A DNA stretch of 64,000 bases from Chitinophaga solisilvae (lineage in GTDB: Bacteria; Bacteroidota; Bacteroidia; Chitinophagales; Chitinophagaceae), in assembly GCF_009928525.1 (NCBI RefSeq), contig NZ_JAABOK010000014.1, positions 141,373 to 205,372 on the forward strand, in the 5' to 3' direction. Below are positions 61,401 to 64,000 of this stretch, in pieces. The notes under the pieces were generated by a model, which was not told where the DNA came from, did no database searches, and worked only from the letters and a program-made list of their open reading frames with translations. Positions within the stretch are counted from its first letter, which is position 1; each line of letters begins with the position of its first letter. The position numbers and the translations under genes are program-made.

Positions 61401-64000
61401 GTAATGCGCCAGCCGGTCCGTTGCCTGTTGCAGGCTGCGATAAGTGATAACGGTATCTTCATACACGAGCGCCGTATGCTCCGGCACGGCCTGTGCCTGT
61501 TCATCAAACAGGGCATGCAGTGTTTTATCCTGCGGATAGTCGGTGACGTTACCTGCTGCCAGTACCGACAATTGTGACATTTCGGTTGCAGGCAGCAGCG
61601 AGCTGCTATTCATAAGGGTTTCCGGCTGATCCAGGTAAGCTGCCAGTACAGTGTTCATATACCGGAGCAGATCTTCCGGCCGTTTGCCGGAGCGGAGTTC
61701 CTTACGGATGGAATATTCGACCTGCAGATCGCCACCGGTGAGGCTCACCGTGCAATCCAGGAAGGTATTGGTTTGTTCGTGATCACTGATTCTTTCCTGT
61801 GTATCTTCCTGCCGGGCGGTTGTTTCTACATCACCACCCAGATTTTCATACACATGGAAGTTCACGAAATTGAACAATGCATCGAAGTAAGGGTTTTCAT
61901 CAGTGGTTTGTTCACCGGTGATTTTGGTAATTTCAAAGAGGCTGGTACGATCTCTTTCCTTTAACTGTAACAGCTTCTCTTCTATCCTGCTGAAATAGTT
62001 CTTCCAGTTCATCGTGTTTCTTTCCATTTCAAAACGGAAAGGCACAGTATTCAGGAAGCAGCCGAGCAAACGATCTCCGTCTTCCAATACAGGCCGGTTG
62101 TTGGTCACAAGCCCGATGGTTACTTCTTCTTCATATGTCAGCAGATTGAGGGCCGCGAGGTAAGCGCCCAGGAAAATACCTTTGACAGATAACCTGTCCT
62201 GCTGCGTCCTTTCTGTCAGCCGCTGCTGGAAGTCTTTATCATAGCGATGTGTAAGGGATTGCCGTACTGATTTATCCCTGGAGAAAATATCCAGGCGTTT
62301 ATAATCAGCCAGTTCTTCCTGCCAGAAGTGCAGGTTGGCATCATTTCTTTTAGCCACCAGACTTTCGATGATATAATCTTTATAACTGCAGCGGAGCGGT
62401 TCGGGAATAACCGTTTTATTTGCCAGCAGGTCAGCGCAGATCTCATACAGTTCCGTATTCAGCGAGGCAACACTCCATCCGTCCAGGATAGCATGATGGA
62501 ACTGGAATACGAGCAGGTTATGTTCCTTCAGGCGGAATACACTGCTTCTCCATAAAGGCGCCTGATCCACGGCAAAAGGTCGTTTTCTTTCTTCCTGCAG
62601 CCAGGTTTCTACTTTATCCCTGACAGCGTTATCCGGCAGTTCTGAAATATCAGACCAGTCTATCTGTACGGGCACTGATGAATAGACAATCTGCACATCC
62701 TGTTCTTCCTTGCCTATTCTGAATGCAGTTCTGAGAATGCTGTGCTTCGCCGCGAGCAGGCTGTAAGCCTGTTCCAGGATTTCCCTGGTAAACGCAGGGG
62801 TGATCTTATACACGAATTGGTCGTGATACAATGCGTCTTCAGGATTTACCAGCGATACATAGATCATTCCCTTCTCGATATCGCTCATGGGGTAAACATC
62901 TTCTATCAGTGCGGCATCAGGTAATTGCGGCAGTATTGTCTGACGCAATGTATCCAGTTCGGTTTTCACGGCAGCATATACCTGCGCCGTATCATCCTCA
63001 GTTGTTTTTTCTTCCAGCAGGGCAGCCAGTTGCGCAATCGTGGCTGACTGATATACATCAAACACTTTTACCTGTTTGCCCATCACGGAAGATATTCTGC
63101 TGACTACTTTTATTACCCGGATAGAATCTCCGCCCAGTGCGAAGAAATTATCGTGTATGCCTGGCCGTTGTATGCCCAGCAGTTCCTGCCAGATATCCGC
63201 CAGCTGCGCTTCTGTTTCATTGCGCGGCGCTTCATATATACTGTCTGTCAGCAGTGCTGCTACCGGGTCCGGCAATGCCTTACGGTTTACCTTTCCGTTG
63301 GAGGTCAGTGGTATTTCATCCAGCAGTACCCACAGCGCCGGCACCATGTATTCCGGCAAATGCATTTTCAGGAATGCCTGAACAGCTTCACGCGTAAATG
63401 CTTCACGGGGCACAACATAACCTACCAGTTGCTTATTGCCGGTAGTATCTGTTTTAGCCAGTACGATACCGTTATTCACCAGGCCGCTCTGTTGCAGCGT
63501 ATGTTCTATTTCACCCAGCTCTATACGGAAGCCGCGGATCTTCACCTGGTCATCTATACGGCCCAGGTATTCCAGGTTGCCATCAGGGTACCAGCGTGCC
63601 AGATCGCCGGTGCGGTACAGCCGTTCGCCTGCCGCAAACGGACTGCTGATAAATCTTGCTGCCGTCAGTTCATCCCGGTTCAGGTAACCACGCGCCACAC
63701 CAGCGCCACCGATGTACAATTCACCGGCTACACCTACCGGCACCAGCGACTGGTGCTGATCCAGTATGTAGGCGCTCAGCGTCGGGATAGGCTTACCGAT
63801 CACGCTCGCACTGCTGTTCAGATGAGCGGCGGACAATTCCTGGTAAGTGACATGCACCGTTGTTTCCGTGATACCGTACATGTTAATCAGACGGCTTGCC
63901 GGATACAGCTGCTGCCAGGGCTGCAGCTTGCCGGGGTTCAAGGCTTCACCACCGAAGATCACATAACGGATGGTGGTAGAAGTAATGCGGTTGGTCAGAT
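49470..64000 (-). CDS. NRPS, five A domains visible, terminal thioesterase (5' end outside window)
   Basis: At least 4842 residues; the reading frame is open at the right edge. Order: A1 (partial, to 63.25 kb), PCP1 (LGGDS), C1 (62.9-61.6 kb, HHAILDGW), A2 (61.6-60.1), PCP2, C2 (59.7-58.4), A3 (58.4-56.9), PCP3, C3 (56.6-55.3), A4 (55.2-53.7), PCP4, C4 (53.5-52.1), A5 (52.1-50.6), PCP5, TE (50.3-49.5, GHSLGG near 50.03 kb). By-eye codes: A1 ends IGMVHK as in threonine; A2 DSGFSGAVAK unassigned; A3 DIWQLTADDK; A4 DVWHLSLIDK, serine; A5 DLTKIGHIGK, Asp/Asn-type. A3 may take Dab, given the downstream EctB gene. The TE suggests hydrolysis or cyclisation. Confidence 0.95.
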   Translation of the reverse strand, partial: LTNRITSTTIRYVIFGGEALNPGKLQPWQQLYPASRLINMYGITETTVHVTYQELSAAHLNSSASVIGKPIPTLSAYILDQHQSLVPVGVAGELYIGGAGVARGYLNRDELTAARFISSPFAAGERLYRTGDLARWYPDGNLEYLGRIDDQVKIRGFRIELGEIEHTLQQSGLVNNGIVLAKTDTTGNKQLVGYVVPREAFTREAVQAFLKMHLPEYMVPALWVLLDEIPLTSNGKVNRKALPDPVAALLTDSIYEAPRNETEAQLADIWQELLGIQRPGIHDNFFALGGDSIRVIKVVSRISSVMGKQVKVFDVYQSATIAQLAALLEEKTTEDDTAQVYAAVKTELDTLRQTILPQLPDAALIEDVYPMSDIEKGMIYVSLVNPEDALYHDQFVYKITPAFTREILEQAYSLLAAKHSILRTAFRIGKEEQDVQIVYSSVPVQIDWSDISELPDNAVRDKVETWLQEERKRPFAVDQAPLWRSSVFRLKEHNLLVFQFHHAILDGWSVASLNTELYEICADLLANKTVIPEPLRCSYKDYIIESLVAKRNDANLHFWQEELADYKRLDIFSRDKSVRQSLTHRYDKDFQQRLTERTQQDRLSVKGIFLGAYLAALNLLTYEEEVTIGLVTNNRPVLEDGDRLLGCFLNTVPFRFEMERNTMNWKNYFSRIEEKLLQLKERDRTSLFEITKITGEQTTDENPYFDALFNFVNFHVYENLGGDVETTARQEDTQERISDHEQTNTFLDCTVSLTGGDLQVEYSIRKELRSGKRPEDLLRYMNTVLAAYLDQPETLMNSSSLLPATEMSQLSVLAAGNVTDYPQDKTLHALFDEQAQAVPEHTALVYEDTVITYRSLQQATDRLAHYLQTQGVTAGMNVLVGLDRSIEMMVAILAILKAGAAYVPVDMSYPAERIRFILEDIGSGTVITDGHYRQQLFDTFDTAVNVICADAMTADSSWEQTRWTAPQTAPEDAAYVMYTSGSTGKPKGVIVSHRNVVSLVIAGTYFPYDADGILLSTGSTAFDSVTGDYWGTLLHGGQLILGAERTLLDSNQLKQLLTDRQVNGFFITTGWFNQLVNTDISVFAGLKTVSSGGDKLSVEHVLKLKQAYPELEIINAYGPTENTVAASSYVVTETAYESSIPIGRPLNNRNVYIVDKYLQPVPAGVPGEILVSGAGLATGYLNLPEMTAEKFVSHPFEPGASAYRTGDLGRWLPDGNIEFLGRADDQVKIRGFRIELAEIENVLEQSEHIKACVVLAKQSQGGGRFLVAYVVPEATFDKPMVRQWLKERLPEYMIPAQWVMMDALPLSYSGKVNRKALPDPDMSALSGAAYVAPRNAIENKLAEIWQEILGLQRVGIYDNFFETGGHSLLAIRLMGAVRKELSADLIVRDLFIHSNIASLAAHVLQQQGKAVEIPAIGTQRRPERIPLSFGQERLWFIDQMEGTTHYHIPVVLTLDHSVDHDALAYALQHIVDRHEVLRTVIRQADDADTAYQEIMPAAGWQLQIRHGGAQQQEEIAAFVDQPFDLSADYMLRAALFINNADEYTLVIAMHHIAADGWSMSVVVKEMTAFYTAFLSGTAPELEPLPFQYADYAVWERSYLQGDVLKNQEAYWREKLSGAAPLNLPTDFVRPLQESRNGAVLNFTLPASLTQALHQLSQQSGATLFMTLLSVFKVLLSRYSAQDDICVGTPVAGRKQQELEGLIGFFINTVALRSDLSGEPSFHQLLQQVKATLLEAYEHQEMPFEKVVETVVKTRDLSRSPVFQVMFELQQMPEVTRTPLGEADFRMEEVERTAALFDLTFTLSENADGLTLSIEYCTDLFAPDTISRMAGHYEQLLQAVVANPVKKINALPMLTTAESAELLDLFSGPVTAYPENKTFVHLFEEQAQRTPDAVALVFEEQELTYAALHARANQLAHHLVQSGVTTDTLVPICIERSLEMIVGVVGIMKAGGAYVPVDPRFPADRVSYILEDSSAKIIVSSEASRGVLPADMQVISMDGDRELLAQYPATAPAVVTSPQDVAYVIYTSGSTGKPKGVLVEHAGLLNHLLAMITEFNMSTATVLAFTAPYTFDISVWQMINTMICGGRTVIYTESLILRPDALIRDVDRRGVTLLQLVPSYLTAVLQDDGGVGLSALDYLLVTGEAVSRQLLEQWFSHPVFGRIPVVNAYGPTEASDDVSFHFMRETPLSANVPVGKPVQNLHLYVLDANGELCPYGVPGEICVGGIGVARGYLNRDTLTAEKFIANSYHHGRLYKTGDVGRWLPDGNIEYLGRADDQVKVRGYRIELGEIENILHQHATVSNAVVVAKAGAGGIKRLVGYLLTTADYSREALQLWLQEQLPEYMIPVLMELDAFPLTANGKVDKKALPDPSDEHSPQRIYVAPRNTVETQLATIWEQLLGVARIGVHDNFFELGGHSLLAIRLLSQLRRVLSVELTVKDVFLSPTIATLALQVAGHDTGVQLPALSVQERPARIPLSYSQERLWFIDRLEGSTHYHIPAVLKLTGAVDTAALSLALRRIVERHEVLRTVILEEEGTGYQQVIPADNWELRITVAGSDTAQQIAELTDAPFDLSRDYMLRAGLIRLTASEHLLVITLHHIASDGWSSSIIINELSIGYSAALAGVEAPLPALPVQYADYAIWQRSYLSGEALQQQLAYWSAQLSGVETLNLPADFTRPATQSIQGAIAGFRINGPVVDALNKLSRQRGATLYMTLLAVFKVLLHRYSGQDDICIGTPVAGRSQQETEDMIGFFVNTLAVRTDLSGNPSFGKLLQQVKDTLLAAYQHQETPFEKIADMVVKSRDLSRTPVFQVLFVLQNTPDSVAETPLPELQLSEYDTAHHTAKFDLSFVLEEDADGLSVNVEYCTDLFRESTVGSMVAHFEQLLLAVAADPEQEIGSLQMLRAADKVQLLDTFAGEQQPYPAGKTLKDLIEEQAAATPDATAAVFEGQSLTFKALDERANQLAHYLRKQGIAEDTLVPLCLERSLEMIVGITGILKAGAAYVPVDPEYPQDRIAFMLQDTAATLVLTNAAQAAMLSAVAAGVSVIALDTQWNQISEEPVTPPATALQSHHLAYMIYTSGSTGMPKGVMNEHAGVVNRLLWTQDYFKLNASDAVLQKTTFCFDVSVWELLWPLIAGAKLVFAAPGGQKDAGYLRKLIAAEQVTTMHFVPSMMDVFLEDMPAGTCHSLRRVLCSGEALKPQQVDNFHRKFTAAGLYNLYGPTEAAIDVTCWDAVRATAPVTLVPIGKPVANTPLYILDRYNNLVPAGVPGELHIGGVQVARGYRNRPELHREKFIRDIFAEDSNARLYKTGDICRWLPDGNIEYLGRIDDQVKIRGFRIELGEIENVLEQSGLVQQCVVMAKPDNAGNKRLVGYVVPASSFTKAAAISWLKERLPEYMVPAAWVELEVMPLTSNGKANRKALPEPEAAAVSAAAYVAPRNSTEQALAGIWEQLLDIKQVGANDSFFELGGHSLLAIRLIAAVRRTLSVELAVKDVFVHPTVAALATHIQEHGNRSLLPAIAEVTEKPVRIPLSFSQERLWFIDQLEGSVHYHIPVVLRLQGILNRMALQYALQGIISRHEVLRTVIREEDGQGYQEVMPAGNWELDVLESGGDVTAAISDFAQQPFQLDTDYMLRAGIFPLDMMEHMLVIVMHHIASDGWSISIIMEELAALYQAYEKQQESGLQPLPLQYADYAIWQRTYITGEVLHSQQRYWSHQLSDLEPLDLPLDFPRPAVQRTTGDVKHFSLDTLLVEKLKQLSRQQGATLFMTMLAAFKVLLHRYSRQEDICVGTPLAGRTQQEAELLVGYFINTLAVRSRIDGSQPFTALLKQVKDTMLDGYANQDMPFEKIVEAVVKDRDMSRTPLFQVMFSMQNMPEATAPVMGKVTLLPEAPAHTSAKFELNYSITESADGLELSIEYRTDLFAAATIERMAAHYEQLLWSAVVLPSQKIGALQMLTAAEGYELLHEFNTVSVHQQPPITKTIVDLFVIQASVQANMTAVVYEGAELTYRELDKKSDQLAHYLLQQGLKQGALVPVCMERSPELMIGILGILKAGGAYVPIDPAFPADRIAFILEDTACQIFLADSSIREKITLPARPLTCLDIRKDWSIVSKAFAKPAKINLSNSQDLVYVIYTSGSTGQPKGVMIEHHSLVDYVTGLCSRISIAECSTFALVPTVATDLGNTVLFGALATGGALHIISEERINDAVLLQEYFKTHQIDCLKIVPSHWKALSADTTPLLPQRLLIFGGEALQQDVIDTVKAAGTSCEIINHYGPTETTIGKCMHTVDPERIYNAVPVGQPFSATTAYILDTDGEMVPVGVSGELCIGGNGVARGYLNQPELTAEKFIPNPFSAIPGARLYRTGDLARWLPDGNIVYMGRIDDQVKIRGYRVELGEIERVLQQSGLVSQGVVLAQTERTGSRRLVAYVVTSGGFDKEQLQAYLRSRLPEYMIPAVWMELPEMPLTANGKINRKRLPAAVQADELLHTAYTAPQTPVEMQLAAAWKELLDIERVGIYDNFFELGGHSLAAVRLLARIRRMGYTAKLSDLMHHKTVAEQAALFSGQQVDKPSWQHPHIVILKDAPGNYPVFIIPGGAGVTDGYETLADALKTAGKVYGLNMMGALAGEQPLDTITAIAAQNIRWMKEVQPQGPYQLVGHSLGGKIVYEMIRQLEAAGEQVHIAAILDTAIDAANTPVSAAVMLEDMTAYLEGGGWLSMPFPAWLQTLQTDMEALPAADMRARMINVITEKCLSACNTEDLQLFRLLAVNTNMPYEIAGSSIQAPVAVVRAAAQDWAAHGIDDTLGWKPFIRTIHAFTTPGSHDNMIRGENAAPLAACLHPYFLQDGK

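Overview
The window looks like a chromosomal piece of a Bacteroidota bacterium, most likely a Chitinophaga-like member of the Chitinophagaceae. Pointers are Bacteroidota-type promoters (TTTG or TTG, about 19-20 nt, then TAnnTTTG), the lack of strong Shine-Dalgarno sites, signal peptides ending in AQ, DNRLRE and alginate-lyase-like lipoproteins, large non-ribosomal peptide synthetases (NRPS) and a GC content near 50%. I found no rRNA, tRNA, CRISPR array, transposase or phage gene.

Layout. 1-13.7 kb holds small accessory genes: a methyltransferase tail, an AraC/VOC pair, hydrolases, a DUF849 enzyme, an EamA exporter, a beta-lactamase-like serine hydrolase with TPRs, an ATP-grasp protein, an HxlR/flavodoxin-fold oxidoreductase pair, an Ntn amidase and a second small operon of oxidoreductase, Crp/Fnr, GNAT and tautomerase genes. 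13.7-22.0 kb is a compact alpha-mannoside locus: a ROK kinase fused to a class I mannose-6-phosphate isomerase, an MFS sugar porter, a GH38-type enzyme, and a convergent GntR/HutC regulator. A shared 14-bp palindrome (TATGTTyGwACATA) covers the -7 box of the operon and sits just before the regulator's start codon. 22-29.5 kb carries katG, a lipoprotein, and a TPR histidine kinase/LuxR-type response regulator pair.

From 29.8 kb to the right edge there are two NRPS operons that face each other. The plus-strand operon (29.8-40.2 kb) encodes a PCP-unknown region-C protein, a 2544-residue C-A-PCP-C-A-PCP-E/C-like synthetase whose two A domains carry isoleucine-type codes, and a GT17-like glycosyltransferase. 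The minus-strand operon (64.0 to 46.3 kb) encodes an NRPS running off the window edge (five A domains, terminal thioesterase), an EctB-like diaminobutyrate aminotransferase and an ABC exporter. Codes read by eye suggest Thr-X-Dab-Ser-Asp, with Dab supported by the EctB-like gene. Between the operons lie an alginate-lyase-like lipoprotein, a DNRLRE lipoprotein, an AadK-like adenylyltransferase and a standalone thioester-reductase-like SDR protein.

The most unusual non-coding feature is a set of ten long, often perfect, palindromes (stems up to 67 bp) sitting at the 3' ends of genes, often including the stop codon. They fall into two sequence families built from short units (GGTTATTTGAGATTT and GAATTACGAATT-like), with signs of unit-number change, arm duplication and homologous loops at different loci.
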